Source: Mesorhizobium sp. CU3 (GTDB taxonomy: Bacteria > Pseudomonadota > Alphaproteobacteria > Rhizobiales > Rhizobiaceae). From it: a DNA stretch of 64,000 nucleotides. The translations under genes were made by a program, and so were the position numbers. Numbering within the stretch: the stretch's first letter is position 1; each line of letters begins with the position of its first letter. This document shows positions 28,607 through 36,880 of the stretch, piece after piece. A model generated the notes under the pieces. It did no database searches and was not told the origin of the DNA. It saw nothing but the letters and a program-made list of their open reading frames with translations. The stretch lies in the NCBI RefSeq assembly GCF_006442965.1, contig NZ_VFWX01000001.1:372001-436000 (forward strand). Direction: 5' to 3'.

Positions 28607-28721
28607 GGTGATCCCTCCAGCCGGGATAAGCCCCGATATTGTGTATCGTGCCACATCGCTTCGGTTCATCGGTCCCAAATTATCCTTGCATTTTGCTCTT
28701 TGGTGGGACATTCATCCCAAT

Positions 28722-29192
28722 ATGGCGCTTGATATCGATGAAATCGATCGAAGATTGCTGGCCGAACTGCAGCGCGACGGCACGCTTTCGGTCGACCAGC
28801 TGTCGGAGCGGGTGGGCCTGTCGCGCAACGCCTGCTGGCGCCGCGTCAAGCGTCTGGAGGAAGACGGCGTCATCACCGGCCGCGTGGCGCTGGTCGACGC
28901 CGACAAGCTTGGACTCGGGCTTTCCGTCTTCATCCTGATCCGCACGTCCAACCACGACCCGGACTGGCTGCAGAAATTCCGCGCGGCGGTGACCGGCTTT
29001 GCCGAGATCACCGGCGTCTACCGCATGTCGGGCGACCTCGACTATGTGCTGAGGGCCCGGGTCGCCGACGTGAAGGCCTATGACCGGCTCTATCAGCGAT
29101 TGATCGCCAAGGTGGCGCTATCGGATGTCTCGGCCTCTTTCGTCATGGAGGAGATCAAGGAGACGACGGTGGTGCCGGTCGAGCTCCGATAA
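28722..29192 (+). CDS. Lrp/AsnC-family transcriptional regulator
   Basis: A 156-residue protein of normal Lrp length. The helix-turn-helix is in LDIDEIDRRLLAELQRDG and LSERVGLSRNACWRRVKRLE; the C-terminal RAM effector domain includes GVYRMSGDLDYVLRARV. The ATG at 28722 is chosen because it gives the family start, although no ribosome site is seen and a small inverted repeat abuts it. It is divergent from the DUF6356/amidotransferase genes and may regulate them in response to an amino acid. Confidence 0.9.
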   Translation: MALDIDEIDRRLLAELQRDGTLSVDQLSERVGLSRNACWRRVKRLEEDGVITGRVALVDADKLGLGLSVFILIRTSNHDPDWLQKFRAAVTGFAEITGVYRMSGDLDYVLRARVADVKAYDRLYQRLIAKVALSDVSASFVMEEIKETTVVPVELR

Positions 29193-29277
29193 GACGGAAC
29201 CGGACGCGAAAGAAAGCCGTTGATAGGCTTGGCTGCGGGTTGACCGAATCGGCACTCGCGCCGATAGGAATGGGCTC

Positions 29278-29763
29278 ATGCGCACCGCTGTCTATCCTTC
29301 ATCCGTCATCGGCCCCACCGTCGGTTTCGTCAGGCTTCCGCATGGTGAAGGCCTGCCGCTGCCGGCTTACGAGAGCGCCGGCGCCGCCGGCATGGACCTG
29401 CGGGCCGCGGTGCCGGAAGACCGGCCGCTGCTGATCCTCCCCGGCAAACGCATGCTGGTGCCGACCGGGCTGATCCTGGAAATCCCCGAGGGCATGGAAG
29501 GCCAGGTGCGGCCGCGTTCGGGCCTAGCCTTCAAGCATGGGCTGACCGTGCTCAACTCGCCCGGCACCGTCGACAGCGACTATCGCGGCGAGGTGAAGGT
29601 GCTGCTGGTCAATCTCGGCGACGAGGATTTCGCCGTGACGCGCGGCATGCGCATCGCCCAAATCGTGTTCGCGTCGGTGACGCAAGTTGCCGGCGAGGAA
29701 CGCGCGCTCGCCGGCGGCACGACGCGCGGCGCCGGCGGTTTCGGGTCGACCGGCACGGCGTAA
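29278..29763 (+). CDS. dut: Deoxyuridine triphosphatase
   Basis: A 161-residue homotrimeric enzyme that hydrolyses dUTP to dUMP and keeps uracil out of DNA. Motifs are in order: [21 protein letters not shown] (about 78-88), [23 protein letters not shown], and the C-terminal arm [10 protein letters not shown] that closes the active site. Length is normal. The gene is followed by a long palindromic repeat. Confidence 0.95.
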   Translation: MRTAVYPSSVIGPTVGFVRLPHGEGLPLPAYESAGAAGMDLRAAVPEDRPLLILPGKRMLVPTGLILEIPEGMEGQVRPRSGLAFKHGLTVLNSPGTVDSDYRGEVKVLLVNLGDEDFAVTRGMRIAQIVFASVTQVAGEERALAGGTTRGAGGFGSTGTA

Positions 29764-29768
29764 TGCTT

Positions 29769-29931
29769 GGGCCGTGTTTTGGTCATATTGAACCATTCTG
29801 CCGGGTGAATTCGAGCCAAATCCTTCGCCCTTCGGACTTGGCCGTGCTACCAGCACGACCTGCGCCGAAGGGCTCGACCTTGACCCGAATTCCGTCCGAC
29901 AGAATTGCTTCAATATGACTAAAACACGCCC
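29769..29931. repeat. 163-bp MITE-like palindrome running into the HAD gene start
   Basis: The left arm (29769-29813) and right arm (29886-29931) are imperfect reverse complements over about 45 bases; both carry CATATTGAA/TTCAATATG and GTGTTTTGGTC-type ends. Nested inside are CCCTTCGG/CCGAAGGG and GTGCT/AGCAC, so the whole element can fold into one long hairpin. The right arm contains the ATG and first codons of the downstream HAD gene. Confidence 0.75.
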
Positions 29932-30586
29932 CCTCCCAAAGCTGGTCATTTTCGACTGCGACGGGGTCCTGGTCGATACCGAGAACCTTGCCAACAGGCG
30001 CCTCGCCGAATGGCTGACTGCGGCCGGTTTTCAAACCACCTTCGAATATTGCCGCAAGCATTTTTCAGGCCGCAGCATGGCTTCGGTGCAGAAGGAGATC
30101 GAAGCGTCGACCGAGGTGCGGCTCGGCGCCGATTTCGTCGACCGCTGGAATGCCGGCCTGCCTGACCTGTTCTCGCATGGCGTCGAGGCGATCCCTTATG
30201 TGCGCGACTTCATCGAGAAGGTGCGCGCGGCCGGCATCGCCTATTGCGTCGCTTCCTCGGCGCGTGTGTCGAAGATGCACATCACGCTCGGGCAAACCGG
30301 GTTTTTGCCGCTGTTCGAGCAGGCGATGTTCTCCGCCACCATGGTTACGCGTGGCAAGCCATTCCCGGACCTTTTCCTGCACGCCGCGAAGACGATGGGC
30401 TTCGCACCGGCCGACTCCATCGTCATCGAGGACAGCGTGGCGGGTACCGAGGCCGGCATCGCCGCCGGCATGCGCGTCTTCTCGTACCACGCCGATCCGC
30501 TTTCGGATCGCCATGGCCTGGCGGCGGCCGGCGGCATCCTGTTCGACGACATGCGCGAACTGGCTGGGCTTGTGCCGATTCCTTGA
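29915..30586 (+). CDS. HAD-superfamily hydrolase (beta-phosphoglucomutase-like)
   Basis: A 223-residue phosphatase or phosphomutase. HAD motif 1 FDCDGVLVDTEN is at 13-24, motif 2 in CVASSARV, motif 3 in GKPFPDLFLHA, and motif 4 in IVIEDSVAGTEAG. The cap insertion between motifs 1 and 2 matches subfamily I (GPH/beta-PGM). It lacks a recognisable ribosome site: the ATG and the first five codons lie in the right arm of a palindromic repeat. The substrate is unknown. Confidence 0.87.
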   Translation: MTKTRPLPKLVIFDCDGVLVDTENLANRRLAEWLTAAGFQTTFEYCRKHFSGRSMASVQKEIEASTEVRLGADFVDRWNAGLPDLFSHGVEAIPYVRDFIEKVRAAGIAYCVASSARVSKMHITLGQTGFLPLFEQAMFSATMVTRGKPFPDLFLHAAKTMGFAPADSIVIEDSVAGTEAGIAAGMRVFSYHADPLSDRHGLAAAGGILFDDMRELAGLVPIP

Positions 30587-30621
30587 TCGGGAAAGCTGCT
30601 GTGCGGGGAAATCTCCCGTGC

Positions 30622-30724
30622 TAAAGCGTTTCACCGTTTCATGGAAACGGCGAACCACTCTATCTCTTTGTTTTTACGCAATTCCGGACGGAAAACCGCT
30701 CACACTTTTCCTGGAATTGCTCTA
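30622..30724. repeat. About 100-bp dispersed repeat, copy 1
   Basis: The element carries a hairpin (ACCGTTTC-ATG-GAAACGG) and an outer pair CAATTCC/GGAATTG ending GGAATTGCTCTAG. A second copy in the same orientation lies at 33287-33383. It sits immediately upstream of the secreted protein gene. Dispersed repeats of this kind are widespread in Mesorhizobium and Brucella relatives, from memory. Confidence 0.75.
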
Positions 30725-30759
30725 GCGTGCAGCCGCCAGACAGCCGGCGGCTCCCATCG

Positions 30760-31614
30760 ATGACATCCACCCTGCTTCGCCTCGTCCTTGCTCTCGTGTT
30801 TCTGCCATGGCTCTGGGGCCCGGCGAGCGCGGAGAATGTCAGCTTTCCGGATTTCGCCAGCGCCATCCCGGGCCATAAGGACGTCACCTACCTCGACCTC
30901 GCCAGGATGGTCATCCCCGATCTGGCCTCGAATGCCGATGGCTTCTACCACGGCGGTTTGCCGATCGAGATGCGCCACATCGAAGGCCCGGACGGCGGCG
31001 GCTCCCCGCCCGAGACGTCGAGCCTGCCCAACGCCGCCGTGCTTCCGATCAAGGCCGCCGGCAAGGACCGGCTGACCATGCTGTTCGATCTCGGCGACTC
31101 GCCCGACAGCGCCGAGGGCTATGCGGTGCTGGCGCTTTACGATCTGACCGGCAAGCCGGCGCTGCTCGACGCGGTCAATGTCGCCGTCGACCGCAGCACC
31201 TATTTCCGCGACCCGAACAAGCTGTCGATCGGTGCCGGCGACGACATCCTCATCACCATGAGCACGCATTTCAATTCGAGTCAGGGCTATGTGATCACGC
31301 CGCTGATCATGGTGCGCAACGACAAATTCGAACTGATCGACATGATCTACACCTTCGATGAGAGGCTTTGCACCTACAGCCGCAAGCAGGACATCGCCTT
31401 CAAGACCATCGCCGACGGCCAGCCGCATGCAGCCATCAAGGTGACGGTGACAGACGCCACGATACCGAGCGGTGAAAGCTGCGACGAAGCTCCGCCCAAG
31501 GCGTCGGCGGAGCACATCTCCACCACCTACCGCTGGGACAAGAAGGCGTCGCGCTATGTGGCGAATTCGGACGCCCTCAAGCGTTTGTCAGCAGAGAACG
31601 AGAAACGCTTCTGA
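30760..31614 (+). CDS. Secreted protein of unknown function
   Basis: About 284 residues. The ATG at 30760 starts a clear signal peptide (MTSTLLRLVLALVFLPWLW, cleavage near PASA-E); a GTG at 30727 is an alternative but would put charged residues ahead of it. The mature protein is rich in acidic and beta-type segments with a single pair of cysteines (ERLCTYSRK and GESCDEA). I do not recognise the family. It is probably periplasmic. Confidence 0.7.
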   Translation: MTSTLLRLVLALVFLPWLWGPASAENVSFPDFASAIPGHKDVTYLDLARMVIPDLASNADGFYHGGLPIEMRHIEGPDGGGSPPETSSLPNAAVLPIKAAGKDRLTMLFDLGDSPDSAEGYAVLALYDLTGKPALLDAVNVAVDRSTYFRDPNKLSIGAGDDILITMSTHFNSSQGYVITPLIMVRNDKFELIDMIYTFDERLCTYSRKQDIAFKTIADGQPHAAIKVTVTDATIPSGESCDEAPPKASAEHISTTYRWDKKASRYVANSDALKRLSAENEKRF

Positions 31615-31694
31615 ACCGTCCGCATTCGTTTGCCCGGCCGGAATGGTCGCGGTAAATTCCCTTCACGACCGCCGCTCATGATCGAGGATCCGCC

Positions 31695-32498
31695 ATGGAC
31701 AAGGGCAAGATTTTTCGCGACCTGCATGCCTCCACTTTCGTCATGCCGAACCCGTGGGATATCGGCACGACCAAGCTTCTCTCCTCCTTCGGCTTCAAGG
31801 CGCTGGCGACGACCAGCGCCGGCTTTGCCTTCTCGCGCGGCCTGCCGGACGGCGGCGTGAGTTTCGAGGCGATGATCCACCATTGCCGCGAGGTGACCGC
31901 CGCGACCGACCTGCCGGTTTCGGCCGATCTCGAGCGCGGCAAGGGCGATAGCCCGGAGCAGGCGGCCGAAACCATTTTCGCGGCGGAAGCCGCGGGGCTT
32001 GCCGGCTGCTCGATCGAGGATCATTCGGGCGACGCGGACAACCCGATCTACGACTTCTCGCACGCGGTCGAACGCGTCGCCGCGGCTGTAGAGGCGTCGC
32101 GCGCGCTCAAGCATGATTTCGTCTTCACCGCGCGGGCCGAGAATTTCCTGTGGGGCAGGAACGATCTCGACGACACGATCAAGCGGCTGCAGGCCTTCGA
32201 GAAGGCTGGCGCCGACGTGCTCTACGCGCCGGGCATCGGCGACGTCGAGATGGTGCGTACGATCTGCGCGTCGGTGTCGAAGCCGGTCAATGTGATGGCG
32301 CGGCCGGGCTTCACCGTCGCCGACCTTGCCATGGCCGGCGTCAAGCGCATCTCGCTCGGGCCGTGGCTGACCAATTTCGCCTTCGGCATGATGGAGACGG
32401 CGGCGCGCGAGATCCAGCAGGACGGCACGTTCGGCTTCACCCGCGCCGCCATGCCGTTCGGCAAGCTGCAGGCGCTGTTCGGGGAAGGCAACGAGTAG
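31695..32498 (+). CDS. Isocitrate lyase / PEP mutase-family protein
   Basis: A 267-residue TIM-barrel enzyme. The motif VMPNPWDIGTTKLLSSFGFK, SADLERGKGDSPEQAAETI, CSIEDHSGD and FTARAENFLWGRNDLDDT follow the carboxyvinyl-carboxyphosphonate phosphorylmutase/2-methylisocitrate lyase group. Members cleave or form C-C or P-C bonds with a magnesium ion. The specific substrate is not evident. It stands alone, convergent with the CysZ-like gene. Confidence 0.85.
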   Translation: MDKGKIFRDLHASTFVMPNPWDIGTTKLLSSFGFKALATTSAGFAFSRGLPDGGVSFEAMIHHCREVTAATDLPVSADLERGKGDSPEQAAETIFAAEAAGLAGCSIEDHSGDADNPIYDFSHAVERVAAAVEASRALKHDFVFTARAENFLWGRNDLDDTIKRLQAFEKAGADVLYAPGIGDVEMVRTICASVSKPVNVMARPGFTVADLAMAGVKRISLGPWLTNFAFGMMETAAREIQQDGTFGFTRAAMPFGKLQALFGEGNE

Positions 32499-32499
32499 G

Positions 32500-33195
32500 C
32501 TAACCCGGTTCCCGTGCCGACACCGCCTTGTACAGGTGCACCATCATGGCGGCCGCGAAGAGCGGCGTCAGAAGATTGAGCAACGGCACGGCGAGCACGA
32601 CGGAGATCACAAGCCCGGCCAGGAACACGGTGCCGGCATATCTGCGGCGCAGCGCCTTTGCCTCCGCCTCCGGGCGGAAGCGCATGGCGGCGAATTCGAA
32701 GAACTCGCGCCCGAGCAGGTAGCCGTTGACGATGAAGAAGGCGGCAATGTTGATGCCCGGCACCAGAAGCAAGAGCAAAGCGACGATGTTACCGACAATG
32801 ACCACACCGAAGAACTTGACCGCCAGCACCAGCGAGCGCAACGCCGGCACCGGGCTTCCGGGCGGATCGCCGGGGTAATCGGTGCGCTCGACCACCGCGG
32901 CAACGTCGTCGAGGAACAGGCCGGCGATGATCGCCGTCACCGGCGCGACGAGCAGCGCCATCCCCACCGCCAGAACGATACCGGCGACGATGGCGCTGAG
33001 CCAGCCGGCCCAGGACGGCAGCCCGGGCAAAAATGTCTCGAGCCACGGCCAGGCCAGCCATTCGAGCAGGCTCTGGAGACCGACCCAAAGCCCCAGCAGG
33101 GCCAGCAGCGTGAGCCCCAGCGTCTTCAGGAAGACGGCACGGAATTCGGGCGAGAACAGCTGACTGGCGGCGGCGCGGGCGGCGTCGAGGATCAC
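32500..33195 (-). CDS. CysZ/EI24-family inner-membrane protein
   Basis: A 231-residue protein with about four long hydrophobic segments (VGMALLVAPVTAIIAGLFL and VVIVGNIVALLLLLVPGIN are two). FFIVNGYLLGREFFEFAAMRF is the EI24/CysZ family signature. E. coli CysZ takes up sulfate; rhizobial members are poorly studied. It ends one base after the lyase gene on the other strand. Confidence 0.83.
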   Translation of the reverse strand: MILDAARAAASQLFSPEFRAVFLKTLGLTLLALLGLWVGLQSLLEWLAWPWLETFLPGLPSWAGWLSAIVAGIVLAVGMALLVAPVTAIIAGLFLDDVAAVVERTDYPGDPPGSPVPALRSLVLAVKFFGVVIVGNIVALLLLLVPGINIAAFFIVNGYLLGREFFEFAAMRFRPEAEAKALRRRYAGTVFLAGLVISVVLAVPLLNLLTPLFAAAMMVHLYKAVSAREPG

Positions 33196-33286
33196 GGCAG
33201 GTCCAAGCCCTCATCGAGAAACAACCTTTCCGAGATAGGCGGAGCCGAAGGCTAGCGCAACTGTTGCGCCTATTGCGCCAGTTCAG

Positions 33287-33383
33287 AGCGTTTCCCCGTA
33301 TTCAAGGAACGGTGAACCGCTCTATCCCTTTTTGGCGCAATTCCGGACGAAAAACCGCTTCACATTTTTCCTGGAATTGCTCT
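33287..33383. repeat. About 100-bp dispersed repeat, copy 2
   Basis: This is the second copy of the element at 30622-30724, in the same orientation, with the same hairpin and CAATTCC...GGAATTGCTCT ends. Its right end encodes the last residues and stop codon of the EamA gene on the minus strand. Confidence 0.75.
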
Positions 33384-34271
33384 GGTCTGCCGCGCCGGAA
33401 TGGTCATGGCCGCAACGCCGGCAACGACAAACGCCATGCCGAGCCATGCGGCCGGGCCCAGACTTTCGCCGAGAAAGAGCGCGCCGATGCCGACGCCGAT
33501 CGGCACGCGCAGATAGGCTTGCGAAGTGGTGCCGACCGAGCCCAGCGTGTGGATCAGGCGAAAGAAGATCGAGAAGGCGAGCGCGGTGGAAAAGATCGAC
33601 AGGCCGAGCAATGCCAGGATCGAGGCGCCCGACGACGCCAATGTCCACGGCCTCTCGAAGATCAGGCTGAGCGGAATCAGGATCGCGGCGCCGCAGATCA
33701 TCGAACCGGCCGCAGGCACCATCGGGTCCAGTCCCTTGAAGTTGCGGCCGAATATGGCAGCGCCCGCATAGCAGATCGTGGCGGCGACGACAGCAAGCTG
33801 CGCCCATAATTGATGGCCGATGCCGCCCAGCGCCTCGGTGCCGACGATCAGGCATATGCCGGCGATGCCGGCGCCGACGCCGACCAGCTTGCGCGACGTG
33901 ACCGGCTCATGGCGGGTGATCAGCGCCGTCAGCAGGAAGGTGAAGATCGGCGATGTCGCGTTGAGGATGGTAGTGAGGCCGGCATCGATGGAGCGCTCAG
34001 CGGCGGCGATCAGCGTGAACGGGATGACGCTGTTCAGGCAGGCCTGGAACATGAAGCGGCGCCAGTTCAGCGCGTCGCGCGGCATGGCGAGGCCGCGCCA
34101 GCGGATGATGGCCAGAAGGATGCCGCCGGCGATCAGGGTGCGGCCGGCGATGAAGCTGATCGGCGGGATCGTTTCGACGCCGATCTTGATGAAGGTGTAG
34201 GAGGCGCCCCAAAGCAGAGCCAGGAAGCCGAGCAGCGCCAGTTCGGTGGTGAGTTCGGTCTTCTCGGACAT
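33360..34271 (-). CDS. EamA/DMT-family membrane transporter
   Basis: A 303-residue protein with ten hydrophobic segments in two repeats, for example LALLGFLALLWGASYTFIK and ILALLGLSIFSTALAFSIFF. It is probably an inner-membrane exporter of small metabolites. Its C-terminal tail (QTRAIPGKM) and stop codon are encoded by the dispersed repeat at 33287-33383, so an ancestral stop was probably lost when the repeat arrived. It is divergent from the adenosine-kinase-like gene across 273 bp with no gene. Confidence 0.86.
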   Translation of the reverse strand: MSEKTELTTELALLGFLALLWGASYTFIKIGVETIPPISFIAGRTLIAGGILLAIIRWRGLAMPRDALNWRRFMFQACLNSVIPFTLIAAAERSIDAGLTTILNATSPIFTFLLTALITRHEPVTSRKLVGVGAGIAGICLIVGTEALGGIGHQLWAQLAVVAATICYAGAAIFGRNFKGLDPMVPAAGSMICGAAILIPLSLIFERPWTLASSGASILALLGLSIFSTALAFSIFFRLIHTLGSVGTTSQAYLRVPIGVGIGALFLGESLGPAAWLGMAFVVAGVAAMTIPARQTRAIPGKM

Positions 34272-34544
34272 TGATGGTTGGCGCCTTCAGCCTGGAACGA
34301 TCCGCTTCTAGCGCTGGGCGAGGCGCAAATGTTTCGATCGTGGTGGAAAGATAGCCGTCGGCACTTCAATTGAGATGGGCCAGTTGGATGCGAATGCTGC
34401 CGCAGCCGGCGAACAATCGCGCATCAGGTCGGCCAGGCGGCAAACACCGCCGATTTTCCGGGTAGGCAAAGCGGTTGCGACCCGCTAGACCCGCGCCCGG
34501 CCGGCATGGCAGAAAGCCGGGGTGGTTTCTTGGCGGAGACATTG

Positions 34545-35537
34545 ATGCCGGAATATGACGTGCTTTGCATCGGCAATGCCATTGTCGACATCATCGCGCA
34601 ATGCGACGAGGCGTTCCTTCAAACCAACGGCATCATCAAGGGCGCGATGAATCTCATCGACACCCAGCGCGCCGAACTGCTCTACAGCCGCATGGGGCCG
34701 GCGATCGAGGCTTCCGGCGGCAGCGCCGGCAACACGGCGGCGGGCGTCGCCAGCCTCGGCGGGCGCGCCGCCTTCTTCGGCAAGGTGTCGAACGATGCGC
34801 TGGGCGAAATCTACACGCACGACATCCAAGCCCAGGGCGTCGCCTTCGACACCAAGCCGCTCACCGGGCAGCCGCCGACAGCGCGCTCGATGATCTTCGT
34901 CACGCCGGACGGCGAGCGCTCGATGAACACCTATCTCGGCGCCTGTGTCGAGCTCGGCCCGGAGGACGTCGAGGCCGACAAGGCGGCCGGCGCCAAGGTC
35001 ACCTATTTCGAGGGTTATCTGTGGGATCCGCCGCGCGCCAAGGAGGCGATCCGGCAGACGGCGAAGCTGGCGCATGCCGCCGGGCGCGAAGTGTCGATGA
35101 CGCTCTCGGATTCCTTCTGCGTCGACCGCTATCGCGACGAATTCCTCGATCTGATGCGCTCAGGCACCGTCGATATCGTGTTCGCCAACAGCCATGAGAT
35201 CAAGTCGCTCTACCAGACTTCGTCCTTCGAGGATGCGCTGGCCGCCATCCGCCAGGACTGCAGAATAGCCGCCGTCACCCGTTCCGAAAAAGGCTCGGTG
35301 ATCGTGCGTGGCAACGAGACCGTCACCATAGAGGCGACGACGATCAAGGAACTGGTCGACACGACCGGCGCCGGCGATCTCTACGCCGCCGGCTTCCTCT
35401 ACGGCTACACGACCGGGCGCAACCTCAAGGACTGCGGCGATCTCGGCTCGCTGGCGGCCGGGCTGGTGATCCAGCAGATCGGCCCGCGGCCACGGCAGAA
35501 CCTGCGGCATGAGGCGCAGAAGGTGGGGCTGCTTTAA
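34545..35537 (+). CDS. PfkB-family kinase, adenosine-kinase-like
   Basis: About 330 residues. The N-terminal GNAIVDIIAQCDEAFL and the glycine motif GGSAGNTAAGVASLGG are typical of adenosine and related sugar kinases. The catalytic block is VDTTGAGDLYAAGFLYG, with the base Asp in GAGD. The ATG at 34545 follows GGAG and gives the family start. Rhizobial genomes carry this gene as adenosine kinase, but substrate specificity within PfkB cannot be read from motifs. Confidence 0.9.
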   Translation: MPEYDVLCIGNAIVDIIAQCDEAFLQTNGIIKGAMNLIDTQRAELLYSRMGPAIEASGGSAGNTAAGVASLGGRAAFFGKVSNDALGEIYTHDIQAQGVAFDTKPLTGQPPTARSMIFVTPDGERSMNTYLGACVELGPEDVEADKAAGAKVTYFEGYLWDPPRAKEAIRQTAKLAHAAGREVSMTLSDSFCVDRYRDEFLDLMRSGTVDIVFANSHEIKSLYQTSSFEDALAAIRQDCRIAAVTRSEKGSVIVRGNETVTIEATTIKELVDTTGAGDLYAAGFLYGYTTGRNLKDCGDLGSLAAGLVIQQIGPRPRQNLRHEAQKVGLL

Positions 35538-35805
35538 CGCATGCCGAGTTGGTGCCGCTGCGTCATTGCCTGCGACGTTCTCAAACTGGCCCTTTGTCGC
35601 GCGTCTGTCACAGAGCGATCCTACATGCAGGCTGAGGCATTCCGGGACTGACATTTTGGAATGCCCATCCAGGGGTGTGATGATGCAAGCCAGCAACCTT
35701 TCGGGTCGCTGCATCTGTTGTCGTTGCGATTTGTGCTTTCCGCTATAGCCGTCCAACAACCGGCCGTAGCCAGGGAGGGGCGCACGCAGCCAGCAAGACA
35801 GATGC

Positions 35806-36504
35806 ATGACCAGATTCCAGAATCCGTCCGACGGGATTTCGCAACAGGCCCTGGCAGGCCTGTTGACCGACGCAGTGCAGCAGGCGCTGATGCAGCACGG
35901 CGTGGTGCTGGATGCGGAGGCCTTGGCCTCGGCCAGCATCATCGCCGGTAGCGTTGCCGCCGCCCTTCCCTTCTTGCCGCAGGCGCAGCGCCTTGCGGTC
36001 GCATCCTTCAAGGGCGACTGGACCGGGCTTGTCGCCGATTTCTTCCGTACCGTCGCGGACAGGATCGCCAGCGATCGCCCAGCCGCGTCCAGCCAGACTT
36101 CCGAAAGTGCAGCGCCAAAACCGGAAGCAGGAAGGCCTCTAGCCGAGCGCGCCACCGCGCTGCAGTCGATGCTGATCGAGGATTGGGCCGGCGAGGTCGC
36201 CGGGTCGACTTATCTGGAAGAGAAGCTGCGCATTCCGCGCTCGACGCTGCATCGCTGGCAGCGGCGGGGCGAGGTCGTTGCGCTTCGCAAGGGCGGCCGC
36301 AAGCATGTCTTCCCGCTGGCGCAGTTCATCGACGGCAGGCCGGTTCCGGGCATCGGCGAGGTGTTGTCGGCGATCGCCAATCCCAGGCTGGCCTGGTTCT
36401 GGCTGACGCGGCCCTCGCCGGAACTCGGCGGCCGTGTGCCGGTCGAGATGCTGCGCGAAGACCTCGTCGAGGATGTGGTGCGCGCCGCTCGCACCCTGCC
36501 CTGA
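35806..36504 (+). CDS. Orphan Xre/MbcA/ParS-type antitoxin-like DNA-binding protein
   Basis: About 232 residues. The C-terminal region NPRLAWFWLTRPSPELGGRV followed by PVEMLREDLVEDVV resembles the toxin-binding domain (DUF2384) of Xre/ParS antitoxins that pair with RES toxins. An inner helix-turn-helix-like segment reads LEEKLRIPRSTLHRWQRRGE. The N-terminal 100 residues are hydrophobic-helical. No RES-type gene adjoins it, so it is an orphan and may act as a plain regulator. The ATG lacks a clear ribosome site. It lies 377 bp ahead of the porin. Confidence 0.6.
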   Translation: MTRFQNPSDGISQQALAGLLTDAVQQALMQHGVVLDAEALASASIIAGSVAAALPFLPQAQRLAVASFKGDWTGLVADFFRTVADRIASDRPAASSQTSESAAPKPEAGRPLAERATALQSMLIEDWAGEVAGSTYLEEKLRIPRSTLHRWQRRGEVVALRKGGRKHVFPLAQFIDGRPVPGIGEVLSAIANPRLAWFWLTRPSPELGGRVPVEMLREDLVEDVVRAARTLP

Positions 36505-36586
36505 TCTCGATCCCCACGTCCGCGCCTCACCCATCCGCGTGACCACTAATTTAGCCGATTAATAACCTGTCATACAAATGTAATAA

Positions 36587-36653
36587 TGGCACATTTGGCA
36601 CATATACAAGATCTTCATTCGTCTCGATTGTATATATTGTGCCATATGTGTCA
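36587..36653. promoter_or_regulatory. Symmetric four-part operator upstream of the porin
   Basis: Two direct TGGCACA sites (36587-36593, 36596-36602) mirror TGTGCCA (36638-36644) and TGTGTCA (36647-36653). The spacing is nine bases on each side, and AT-rich flanks (TATACAA/TTGTATA) extend the symmetry. The whole forms an imperfect inverted repeat of about 25 bases per arm in a markedly AT-rich gap. It fits binding of a dimer of dimers; it lies 228 bp before the porin start and 83 bp after the Xre-like gene. Confidence 0.6.
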
Positions 36654-36880
36654 TTCTTTCAGTTATGTGACGTGATATTTGAGCAACAAGACTTTCATAA
36701 GATTCGGAAAGTCGCCTTTCAGACACAATCTCTGTTGTGAAAGACCGGCGATTAGGCCATGTCCAAGGCGAAGAAGCGGCGCCGGTGCGCGTGCTTTTTC
36801 AACGATGGGGACGGGGTGGCAGGAGAGCCCAAGAGGCCTGCCGAAACCTGTCTTGAACCTTTGACTGGAGATTCAAGAAA

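Noticed and set aside
34272..34544. Possible small gene in the gap between the EamA and adenosine-kinase-like genes
   Set aside because: Short open frames are present but none has a ribosome site or recognisable protein features; the region is probably the divergent promoter.
36505..36880. Small gene upstream of the porin (a frame at 36679-36864)
   Set aside because: Its translation has no recognisable features, and the region is better explained as an extended promoter with the symmetric operator.
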